A stretch of DNA of 11,100 bases from an uncultured Pseudomonadales bacterium (GTDB lineage Bacteria; Pseudomonadota; Gammaproteobacteria; Pseudomonadales; Cellvibrionaceae), in NCBI GenBank assembly GCA_938048505.1, contig CALIUX010000225.1, positions 1 through 11,100 of the forward strand, given 5' to 3'. A program made the position numbers and the translations under genes. The notes below the pieces were generated by a model that ran no database searches, was not told where the DNA came from, and was given only the letters and a program-made list of their open reading frames with translations. Below are positions 1-5,492 of the stretch, one piece after another (within the stretch, counting starts at the first letter, position 1; every line of letters starts with the position of its first letter).

Positions 1-97
1 CAGTCAGGATAATAAAGCCCAATAGCATCAAGACGAGGATCGCCATGAAGCGATTATTTTTAATTCGTGACCAGAGTCCGCCCGAATCAGTTTTCAT
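1..97 (-). CDS. pilJ: PilJ, methyl-accepting chemotaxis-like transducer of the Chp system (N-terminal fragment)
   Basis: Partial gene, cut by the left edge of the window; 32 codons are visible. The peptide begins MKTDSGGLWSRIKNN and then runs into a hydrophobic stretch from about residue 17 (FMAILVLMLLGFIILT). This is a short cytoplasmic lead followed by the first membrane helix, as expected for a chemoreceptor. A GGGAG Shine-Dalgarno sequence lies 6 bases before the ATG (complement of 104-108), which fixes the start. The identification rests mainly on position: in Pil-Chp operons the gene after pilI is pilJ, the inner-membrane receptor that signals through PilI to the ChpA kinase. The visible residues alone could not exclude another membrane protein. 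A gap of 98 bases separates it from pilI, so its own ribosome-binding site is needed. Confidence 0.8.
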   Translation of the reverse strand, partial: MKTDSGGLWSRIKNNRFMAILVLMLLGFIILT

Positions 98-163
98 AGA
101 ATGCTCCCTAATGGATCAATGTTATGCCGTAGACTCAGCAAATTATTTTTTTAGCAATTTCAA

Positions 164-185
164 CCGAGAAAAGCGCTCTTCTCGG
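164..185 (-). other. Hairpin in the pilI-pilJ gap
   Basis: A perfect 7-base inverted repeat, CCGAGAA (164-170) and TTCTCGG (179-185), with an 8-base loop, sits 11 bases beyond the pilI stop. On the minus-strand transcript no T-run follows it, so it does not look like a classical intrinsic terminator. It could stabilise or mark processing of the pilI mRNA end, or partly reduce read-through into pilJ. Function is inferred. Confidence 0.4.
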
Positions 186-195
186 CTCACGCATG

Positions 196-738
196 CTATG
201 CAGACGCGGCATTCAAAAAGCGTGAATAGCGTGCAATGACATTGGTATCAAATAACCCCCATTGCACACCAGCACTGTCGGTATACCCGCCATTAACAAA
301 AGGGGCAATAGCTTCAGGTATACCGTCGATATTTTGATTGTAATGTTCTTTCATAAAGTGCTGCATACCAAACGCTTGGTCTACAACTAAACCACAATAA
401 AGCTCATCGCTGTCAATGACTAGGGCACGTTTTTGGCGCCTTGGCGCCAACGTAGTACCACCAAAGAACATTGCCAAGTCAAACAAAGGCAGTAGACGTC
501 CACGCACATTTGACAACCCCATCACCCAAGGCTGAACACCAGGTAAGCGGGTTGATTCAGGGACATCCAGCATTTCAGCCAATTGTCCCATTGGCACGAC
601 AAAACGATGGCCTAAAAGTGAGAAACCGATACCACTTTGGCGCGACGAAACGTCACTTCCAGAGGGCACCGGTAAGGCATTAGCTTGCGTTTTAGACGCA
701 ATATCAACGAGGGCTTGAAAAGCTTCAGGAGAACTCAT
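196..738 (-). CDS. pilI: PilI, CheW-like coupling protein of the type IV pilus chemosensory system
   Basis: The 180-residue protein has a single CheW-type domain over about residues 35-175. Its most recognisable part is WVMGLSNVRGRLLPLFDL (71-88), the usual CheW segment in which a conserved arginine region precedes the strand ending in LFDL. CheW-family proteins have no enzymatic activity; they are cytoplasmic scaffolds that join chemoreceptor to histidine kinase. In the Pil-Chp pathway PilI is taken to couple PilJ to ChpA. Length is normal for PilI. The start ATG (736-738) overlaps the pilH stop (735-737) as ATGA, and there is no strong Shine-Dalgarno sequence before it, so translation is probably coupled to pilH. 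The order pilG-pilH-pilI-pilJ matches Pseudomonas and supports PilI rather than a flagellar CheW. Confidence 0.93.
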   Translation of the reverse strand: MSSPEAFQALVDIASKTQANALPVPSGSDVSSRQSGIGFSLLGHRFVVPMGQLAEMLDVPESTRLPGVQPWVMGLSNVRGRLLPLFDLAMFFGGTTLAPRRQKRALVIDSDELYCGLVVDQAFGMQHFMKEHYNQNIDGIPEAIAPFVNGGYTDSAGVQWGLFDTNVIARYSRFLNAASA

Positions 739-1100
739 GATTGATCGAGAGAAGTAATGGTTTCAATAAGTTGTGGTTCATCGACAGGTTTTGTCAGATA
801 GGCCTTTGCACCTTGGCGCATTCCCCAAACCCTATCGGTCTCTTGATCTTTCGTTGTCACAATAATAATAGGGATATGAGATGTATCAGGTGACTTATTC
901 AGTTGACGTGTTGCCTGGAAACCATTGAGACCTGGCATCACGACATCCATTAATACAATATCAGGCTTTTCAGCTTTAGCTTTTGCCACACCCTCTGCAC
1001 CGGAAGATGCTGCACTGACGGTATAGCCGTTTTTTTCCAGCATGCTAGTCAGCTTGTAAGTTTCTGTTGGCGAATCGTCAACAATTAATACTTTAGGCAT
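735..1100 (-). CDS. pilH: PilH, single-domain response regulator (CheY-like) of the Chp system
   Basis: A 121-residue receiver domain with no output domain. The acidic pair D8-D9, the phospho-accepting D52 (in VLMDVVMPGLNG), T82/T83 and K104 (in LTKP) are all present, so it should be phosphorylatable by the ChpA kinase. In Pseudomonas aeruginosa PilH is one of two CheY-like outputs and opposes or tunes PilG, which affects pilus retraction and cAMP level. A purine-rich GGGG lies about 5 bases before the ATG. The stop overlaps the pilI start. It is preceded by an unusually long 352-base gap after pilG, so pilH may have its own promoter or a processed leader. PilH is chosen over PilG from gene order and the short N-terminus starting MPKVLIVDDS. 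Confidence 0.93.
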   Translation of the reverse strand: MPKVLIVDDSPTETYKLTSMLEKNGYTVSAASSGAEGVAKAKAEKPDIVLMDVVMPGLNGFQATRQLNKSPDTSHIPIIIVTTKDQETDRVWGMRQGAKAYLTKPVDEPQLIETITSLDQS

Positions 1101-1129
1101 GATTACCCCACAGACCTTAACTCAATTCT

Positions 1130-1153
1130 TTGCAGCCTATTCGTTGGCTGCAA
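1130..1153 (-). other. Stem-loop in the leader just upstream of pilH
   Basis: A perfect 8-base stem, TTGCAGCC (1130-1137) with GGCTGCAA (1146-1153), encloses an 8-base loop. It lies 29 bases before the pilH start, with no T-run on either strand. It would be part of the pilH leader RNA if transcription starts further upstream. A role in mRNA stability, processing or protein binding is possible but is only inferred. Confidence 0.45.
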
Positions 1154-1191
1154 CTTTTCACGTTTAATCTATTTAGATAGCAGTTAATATG

Positions 1192-1214
1192 AACCTTGCT
1201 GTCACAGCAGGGTT
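1192..1214. repeat. Inverted repeat in the pilG-pilH gap
   Basis: Two 10-base arms, AACCTTGCTG (1192-1201) and CAGCAGGGTT (1205-1214), pair with a single mismatch (a G-U pair on the plus-strand RNA) around a 3-base centre. No T-run follows on either side, so an operator-like protein-binding site or a leader hairpin fits better than a terminator. Which of these it is cannot be told from sequence. Confidence 0.5.
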
Positions 1215-1315
1215 AAGACACTACCCAATCACTTACTTGTCGTCATTTTTATGGCTGATGACTCGTTCTACACGTCACACTTTGATTTAGCACAGAAAAG
1301 AGCCTGACATCAAAA

Positions 1316-1350
1316 ACCAAAACTCTATACCAAAACTCTATACCAAAACA
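1316..1350. repeat. 13-base tandem direct repeat, about 2.6 copies
   Basis: The unit ACCAAAACTCTAT occurs at 1316-1328 and 1329-1341 and is followed by a partial third copy (ACCAAAACA) to 1350. The first two copies are identical. Read on the minus strand each full unit contains TGG-TATAGA, which resembles an extended -10 element. The repeat may therefore act as duplicated promoter-like or regulator-binding sequence, or may simply be a replication-slippage product. Confidence 0.8.
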
Positions 1351-1452
1351 GTCTAGTACAAATAATGTACCGGCGGGAGTGCCCAAGAGCTATTCAAGAT
1401 ATATATCAGCAAAAACCGCATATTACTCAAAAACTCTACGAAGCAGCAGAAC

Positions 1453-1848
1453 TTAACTTGCCTGAGCGACTTTCACATGCGCTTCAATAGCGCCTAATAA
1501 CTCACCTTTACTGAACGGCTTTGTTAGATATTGGTCAGAGCCAACAATGCGGCCTTTTGCCTTATCGAATAGACCATCTTTGCTGGATAGCATCACAACA
1601 GGCGTACTACGAAACTCACTGTTATTTTTAATCAGCGCACATGTTTGATAGCCATCAAGACGCGGCATCATGATATCAACAAAGATAATATCTGGCCGAG
1701 AATCAGCAATCTTCGCTAAGGCATCAAAACCATCAGTAGCAGTAATCACCTCACAGCCTACTTTATTGAGTAAAGTTTCAGCAGTTCGACGGATTGTTTT
1801 ACTGTCATCAATGACCATGACTTTAAGATGTTCGAGGTTCACATCCAT
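1453..1848 (-). CDS. pilG: PilG, single-domain response regulator (CheY-like) of the Chp system
   Basis: A 131-residue receiver domain with acidic residues D14-D15, phospho-acceptor D58 (in FVDIMMPRLDGYQ), S88/S89 and K110 (in LTKPF). D58 is the position known as the phosphorylation site in Pseudomonas PilG. PilG is the CheY-like output that promotes pilus extension and cAMP signalling downstream of ChpA. It acts in the cytoplasm and has no DNA-binding or other output domain. The ATG is preceded by TAGGG with 7-base spacing (complement of 1856-1860). It is the first gene of the minus-strand operon and is divergent from gshB, as in Pseudomonas. The slightly longer N-terminus (MDVNLEHLKV before the first strand) and first position in the operon distinguish it from PilH. 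Confidence 0.94.
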   Translation of the reverse strand: MDVNLEHLKVMVIDDSKTIRRTAETLLNKVGCEVITATDGFDALAKIADSRPDIIFVDIMMPRLDGYQTCALIKNNSEFRSTPVVMLSSKDGLFDKAKGRIVGSDQYLTKPFSKGELLGAIEAHVKVAQAS

Positions 1849-2171
1849 AAACAGACCCTAGTAGTTTTGAATTATGAAAAAATATGCATGCAAACCAGCA
1901 GGTTAGCCCGAAAACACACAATAGGCTACGTTTTAACATAGAAGTCTATATTACGCCAACATACACGACCATTAAGAGTGTAGTAAGATTAAAATGTGAG
2001 ATTAATCTACATTGACACTGATTGCATGTTTTATTGCAGGTTTTCGTTTGTCTCCACTTAATGATCGCCTAAGTCATGCAAAAGAGCCAATCATTAACGC
2101 ATTTATTTTCGCATAATATTTTAAAAAGACCTTCATTTCAGGTATATAGCCCTCAGAGGTAAAAACTCTCC
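1849..2171. other. Divergent intergenic region between pilG and gshB
   Basis: This 323-base AT-rich stretch must hold the promoters for the pilG operon (leftward) and gshB (rightward). It carries a perfect 10-base palindrome AGATTAATCT (1999-2008) and a TTGACA word (2012-2017) that lacks a good -10 at the right distance. For gshB the best weak candidates are TTTAAA (2120-2125) with TATATA (2143-2148) at 17-base spacing, or a lone CATAAT (2112-2117). No coding sequence or RNA gene was recognised. Confidence 0.6.
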
Positions 2172-3131
2172 ATGAAAAAACGCATGATTTTTGTGATGGA
2201 TCCCATTGAATCCATCAATTTCAAAAAAGACTCTACTCTTGCTATAGCACTGGCAGCACAAGAAGCTGGCTGGGCCCTTGATTACGCAGAAATGGATGAT
2301 TTATATATTGATAATGGCGAAGCGTATGCCAACCTGCGCCCGCTTAAAGTCTATAATAATAGTACAAAATGGTTTGAACGCGACGCATACAAAGCAACTA
2401 AACTTGACGACTCTCATGTTATTTTGATGCGAAAAGATCCACCGTTTGACAGTGCATTTTTATACGCCACTCATATACTTCAACGCGCTGCAAACGCTGG
2501 CAGTCTTGTAGTCAACAACCCACAAAGCCTAAGAGACTGTAACGAAAAATTATTTGCAACAGAATTTCCTGATTGCTGCCCACCGCTAGTTGTGTCAAAT
2601 AACGCAACCATTTTACGTGAATTTTATATGACACATAAAGATGTCATATTTAAGCCACTGGACGGTATGGGCGGAACCGGCATTTTTCGATGTAAACCTA
2701 ACGATGGTAATGTGTCGTCCATAATAGAAATGCTGACATCATATGGTCAAAATTACATTATGGTGCAAAAATTTATTCCCGCTATTACCGCCGGAGATAA
2801 ACGTATTTTAATGGTTAATGGACAGCCAGTGGAATATGCTTTAGCACGCATACCTGCAGAAGGAGAAGTGCGAGGTAATTTAGCAGCGGGCGGCACGGGC
2901 GTTGCGCAGCCCCTATCACCTCGGGACAAAGAAATTGCTGAACGTATTGGCCCCAGTTTAAAAGAAAAGGGGATATTATTTGCCGGCTTAGATGTGATTG
3001 GTGACTACCTAACAGAAATCAACGTCACTAGCCCAACCTGTATCCGAGAGATCGATGCAGCTTATAATACTCAAATAGGGTCTAGACTTATCAGTGCCAT
3101 CCAAGAAACCCTAGAACTGAAAGAAGCTTAA
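2172..3131 (+). CDS. gshB: Glutathione synthetase (ATP-grasp ligase)
   Basis: Joins gamma-glutamylcysteine and glycine with ATP to make glutathione, the second step of glutathione synthesis, in the cytoplasm. The 319-residue length is the usual size. Recognisable family blocks in order are VMDPIESINFKKDST (8-22), ILMRKDPPFD (84-93), NNPQSLRDCNEKL (115-127), the glycine-rich ATP loop KPLDGMGGTGIFR (161-173), the GDKR segment (208-211), RIPAEGEVRGNLAAGG (226-241) and LTEINVTSPTCIREI (280-294). The last includes the metal and nucleotide ligands E282 and N284. The start gives the expected N-terminus. AGAGG (2155-2159) is a Shine-Dalgarno match, but its 12-base spacing is long. The gene is divergent from pilG, as in Pseudomonas. 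Its last codons and stop lie inside a short tandem duplication, and a strong hairpin follows. Confidence 0.97.
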   Translation: MKKRMIFVMDPIESINFKKDSTLAIALAAQEAGWALDYAEMDDLYIDNGEAYANLRPLKVYNNSTKWFERDAYKATKLDDSHVILMRKDPPFDSAFLYATHILQRAANAGSLVVNNPQSLRDCNEKLFATEFPDCCPPLVVSNNATILREFYMTHKDVIFKPLDGMGGTGIFRCKPNDGNVSSIIEMLTSYGQNYIMVQKFIPAITAGDKRILMVNGQPVEYALARIPAEGEVRGNLAAGGTGVAQPLSPRDKEIAERIGPSLKEKGILFAGLDVIGDYLTEINVTSPTCIREIDAAYNTQIGSRLISAIQETLELKEA

Positions 3132-3147
3132 TTTGAAAGAAGCTTAA
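3118..3147 (+). repeat. 16-base tandem duplication spanning the gshB stop codon
   Basis: TGAAAGAAGCTTAA occurs at 3118-3131 and again at 3134-3147, separated by TT. The first copy contains the final gshB codons and the TAA stop; the second is immediately downstream and noncoding. It looks like a recent small slippage duplication of the gene end. Confidence 0.85.
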
Positions 3148-3169
3148 AACAGTAAGTACTTGTGCTTAA

Positions 3170-3200
3170 AAGGCCTAACATTTCAGAAATTTTAGGCCTT
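3170..3200 (+). terminator. Strong hairpin after gshB, probable terminator
   Basis: AAGGCCTAA (3170-3178) pairs perfectly with TTAGGCCTT (3192-3200). After one mismatch the stem continues as ATTT (3180-3183) with AAAT (3187-3190), leaving a 3-base loop. It lies 38 bases past the gshB stop. No long T-run follows on the plus strand (AGACAGCTTT), so termination may be partial, or the structure may protect the mRNA 3' end. It separates gshB from the next gene. Confidence 0.55.
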
Positions 3201-3272
3201 AGACAGCTTTAACGTTCAATAAGCGGTAGACTGATACCTTCATTCTCGGATAACCCTCTTCAAACACCCATT

Positions 3273-4151
3273 ATGGCTACTAGCAACATTTCAACAGGCG
3301 ACCGACTGGCTTTTACCTTCTTTGCAGCACTAGCATTGCACCTTTTTGTTATGTTGCAACTGGGATTTAAGTTGCCTGGTGCTGATAAAGTCGCACCAAC
3401 ACTCAACATCACACTCGCCACACACGCTTCGCAAGATGCACCAGAAAAAGCTAACTTTTTGGCTCAGGCTAATCAAGAGGCCAGTGGTAGCGGTGAAACA
3501 GTGCAAGAGCTGCTCACCACAGAGCAAGCCGAGTTTAATGATACGGTTATTCGTGAAATAAACCCGCCTCCCCAGCAAAAAACCAAGCAGTCAACACAAC
3601 CCGAAACCGAGACGCTTAATACGTCTAATGATAGCCGCTTTCAATTCCGAGACGATGAGCAGACAGACCAAACCGCAGAAAGTGAAACGGTAAAAGCGCA
3701 AGATGAGGACATTTTGCTCTCGAACCCAGAAGCTGCTGCACTGCAAGCAAAGCTTGATCGCATTCGCCAAGCTCAAGCACTGCAACCCAAGATCAAACGC
3801 ATTCAGACAGAAGCCACGCGGGCCAGTACCGATGCCGCCTACCTTCACCAGTGGAATACACGCGTTGAAACAGTGGGTAACCAGCACTTTCCGCAAGAGG
3901 CCATTAATAAAGAGATTTTTGGCACATTAATGATGGTTGTTGCCATCGAGGCTGATGGGTCTATTGCTAACGTGGAGATCATTCAACCTTCCGAGCACAC
4001 CTTGCTTAACCAGTCAGCACTCGAGATGGTTCATCGCGCCGCGCCTTTCGACAAAATACCACCCGATGTATTGGATGGGTATGATCAGATTGAAATCACC
4101 CGCATTTGGTCCTTTGAGATTACAGGATTATCGACGACAAGCGCCCAATAA
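3273..4151 (+). CDS. tonB3: TonB family protein, TonB3-like (linked to type IV pilus function)
   Basis: The 292-residue protein has one N-terminal membrane helix (about 12-34, LAFTFFAALALHLFVMLQLGF). A long polar, glutamine- and glutamate-rich periplasmic linker follows, with only a short proline patch near 98-100. A C-terminal TonB domain lies at about 200-285, with FPQEA (206-210), GTLMMVVAIEADGS (217-230) and LNQSALEMVHRAAPF (245-259). TonB proteins span the periplasm and usually carry proton-motive energy to outer-membrane receptors. The spacing DAAYLHQWNTRVETVGNQHFP and the place beside gshB and yqgE match Pseudomonas TonB3 (PA0406), which is linked to twitching and pilus assembly. No exbB, exbD or receptor gene is nearby. 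No Shine-Dalgarno sequence precedes the ATG; no other upstream ATG is in frame before a stop, and the next Met (27) would destroy the membrane helix. Confidence 0.85.
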   Translation: MATSNISTGDRLAFTFFAALALHLFVMLQLGFKLPGADKVAPTLNITLATHASQDAPEKANFLAQANQEASGSGETVQELLTTEQAEFNDTVIREINPPPQQKTKQSTQPETETLNTSNDSRFQFRDDEQTDQTAESETVKAQDEDILLSNPEAAALQAKLDRIRQAQALQPKIKRIQTEATRASTDAAYLHQWNTRVETVGNQHFPQEAINKEIFGTLMMVVAIEADGSIANVEIIQPSEHTLLNQSALEMVHRAAPFDKIPPDVLDGYDQIEITRIWSFEITGLSTTSAQ

Positions 4152-4310
4152 CAGGGGCGGCCTTGCTAACGCAGCGTTAATCAATGCGACTGACTCAGCA
4201 GGATCTGCAATGCATCTGCGCCCATTAACTAGCGCTCAAGATTCTTTTGCAAACATCAATGGCGCCATGATCAAAAGAAGCCGCACACCAAGGGGAATAA
4301 CAGAAAGCTT
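4152..4310 (+). other. tonB3-yqgE spacer
   Basis: This 159-base spacer carries a small hairpin, TAACG and CGTTA around CAG (4168-4180 region), with no T-run. No promoter with convincing hexamers was seen. The only Shine-Dalgarno-like sequence before yqgE, AGGGGA (4291-4296), is 14 bases from the ATG. No in-frame upstream ATG exists that would extend yqgE. Confidence 0.4.
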
Positions 4311-4895
4311 ATGACGCAGCACTCTTTATCATTGCGCAATAAACTATTGGTTGCATTGCCCTCAATGAGCGATGGCTTTTTTGCCAAAAGTATTACCTAT
4401 ATTTGCGATCATAGTGAAGAAGGCACTATGGGGATTGTCATTAATCAACCATTAGGTATTAACCTGCCTGAAATCTTCAAGCAACTCAATTTGCCGGACG
4501 CTACTACTGTAGTAAAACGAAATATCAACGTTTTAAAAGGTGGCCCAGTAAAATCTGAGAGAGGCTTTTTATTGCATACTCATTGCGACCAGGAGTGGCA
4601 ATCCAGCATGCAAGTAAGTGATGAGCTGACACTAACAGCATCAAAAGATGCTTTAGAATCGCTAGCACTAGGAGATGACTCAGAGAGTACCCTACCAGAA
4701 CACTGCCTATTGGCTTTAGGGTTTGCAGGGTGGGCGCCGGAACAGCTTGAGCAAGAAATCAAAGAAGGATGCTGGCTGATTACTGATGCAGACTTTGATA
4801 CCCTTTTCCACTGCATGCCCTCTGAAAGATGGTCAAAAACATATCAAAAAATGGGGCTGGACCCTAACTTGATCACAGCAGGAGGCAATGCTTAG
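4311..4895 (+). CDS. yqgE: YqgE/AlgH family protein (UPF0301/DUF179)
   Basis: A 194-residue member of the YqgE family (AlgH in Pseudomonas). Diagnostic segments are NKLLVALPSMSDGFFAKSI (10-28), YICDHSEEGTMGIVINQP (30-47), GGPVKSERGFLLH (77-89) and LLALGFAGWAPEQLEQEI (133-150), each matching the E. coli and Pseudomonas proteins. The length is usual. The molecular function is not firmly known. The family is almost always next to ruvX, as here, and AlgH was named from effects on alginate genes in Pseudomonas. No signal peptide or membrane helix is visible, so it should be cytoplasmic. The start agrees with the family N-terminus although the best Shine-Dalgarno sequence is 14 bases away. It lies 45 bases upstream of ruvX on the same strand and is probably co-transcribed with it. 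Confidence 0.95.
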   Translation: MTQHSLSLRNKLLVALPSMSDGFFAKSITYICDHSEEGTMGIVINQPLGINLPEIFKQLNLPDATTVVKRNINVLKGGPVKSERGFLLHTHCDQEWQSSMQVSDELTLTASKDALESLALGDDSESTLPEHCLLALGFAGWAPEQLEQEIKEGCWLITDADFDTLFHCMPSERWSKTYQKMGLDPNLITAGGNA

Positions 4896-4940
4896 CGCAC
4901 GCCCCTCTAAAGATAGGGCACCCTCTGGGCCAGAATAACT

Positions 4941-5366
4941 ATGCATTACATTGTAGGCTTTGATTACGGACTTAAAAACATTGGCGTTTCGATTGGGCAA
5001 CAGGTGACAGGCACGGCAACTGAGCACCCCCCACTCAAAGCAAAAGACGGCATCCCAGACTGGCAGCAGCTCGAAGCATTCTTAAAGGAGTGGAAAATTA
5101 AGGAAGCTGTTATTGGACTCCCTTTGAATATGGATGATTCTGAAAATGACATGTGCACTCGCGCACGTAAATTTGCCAATCGCATACATGGGCGTTTTGG
5201 CATCGCCGTTCACCTAGTCGATGAGCGATTATCAACAAGGGAAGCCAAATCAGAAGCGAATGAAGCTGGGCATAAAGGCAATTACCGGCAGAACCCTATA
5301 GACTCTATAGCAGCAAAACTGATCCTTGAAAGCTGGCTTCATTCAAGCTCGCAGGCTAAATTCTAA
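4941..5366 (+). CDS. ruvX: Putative pre-16S rRNA nuclease RuvX/YqgF (RNase H-like fold)
   Basis: A 141-residue YqgF-fold protein. YqgF/RuvX enzymes process the 5' end of 16S rRNA and have been proposed as Holliday-junction resolvases. The metal-binding acidic residues of the RNase H-like fold are visible as D8 (GFDYGLKNIG), D94/E95 (VDERLST) and D121 (IDSIAA). The block IGLPLNMD (58-65) and RARKFANRIHGRFG (74-87) match the E. coli protein closely. Length is normal. The ATG has no Shine-Dalgarno sequence. A 16-codon reading frame (4888-4938), which starts inside the end of yqgE just after GGAGG and stops 2 bases before the ruvX ATG, might allow re-initiation. No other in-frame ATG lies between the yqgE stop and this start. 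The stop is followed by a TAAGCCC tandem pair (5364-5377). Confidence 0.95.
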   Translation: MHYIVGFDYGLKNIGVSIGQQVTGTATEHPPLKAKDGIPDWQQLEAFLKEWKIKEAVIGLPLNMDDSENDMCTRARKFANRIHGRFGIAVHLVDERLSTREAKSEANEAGHKGNYRQNPIDSIAAKLILESWLHSSSQAKF

Positions 5367-5420
5367 GCCCTAAGCCCCCCCACTTTGGCATAAAATACAC
5401 TTTGGACACACGATTAATAA

Positions 5421-5458
5421 AAGTAAAAAAGAAAGGGCTTTAATTGACTAAAGCCCTT
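5421..5458 (-). terminator. Rho-independent terminator of pilU
   Basis: A perfect 10-base stem, AAGGGCTTTA (5433-5442) with TAAAGCCCTT (5449-5458), encloses a 6-base loop. On the minus strand it is followed by a T-rich tract (TCTTTTTTACTT, complement of 5421-5432). It lies 34 bases past the pilU stop. This is a textbook intrinsic terminator for the pilT-pilU direction. From the ruvX side no T-run follows, so it may only partly stop plus-strand transcription. Confidence 0.88.
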
Positions 5459-5492
5459 CAAGAATCAAGAGAAAGGACAGCTAGCCACTCAA

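Larger units (their letters stand above)
1101..1452. other. Long pilG-pilH intergenic region
   Basis: This 352-base stretch has no convincing gene. It contains a 13-base tandem repeat (1316-1350), an inverted repeat at 1192-1214 and a stem-loop at 1130-1153, described separately. No promoter with good -35 and -10 hexamers was found on the minus strand, although the tandem repeat carries extended -10-like words. A 41-codon plus-strand reading frame (1365-1490) running antisense into the end of pilG was judged accidental. The gap is notable because these two small regulators normally lie close together. Confidence 0.7.

Noticed and set aside
45..239. Plus-strand frame over the pilJ start and the pilI end
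   Set aside because: Antisense to recognisable pilJ and pilI coding sequence and crosses their gap; no ribosome site or known motif.
1365..1490. 41-codon plus-strand reading frame in the pilG-pilH gap
   Set aside because: No ribosome-binding site, no recognisable motif, and its second part is antisense to the end of pilG; most likely accidental.
2012..2017. Perfect TTGACA -35 hexamer upstream of gshB
   Set aside because: No acceptable -10 lies 16-18 bases downstream, so it is not called as a promoter.
3937..4314. 125-codon frame overlapping the end of tonB3 and the spacer
   Set aside because: Out of frame with the well-supported TonB C-terminal domain, and no family resemblance; a shadow frame.
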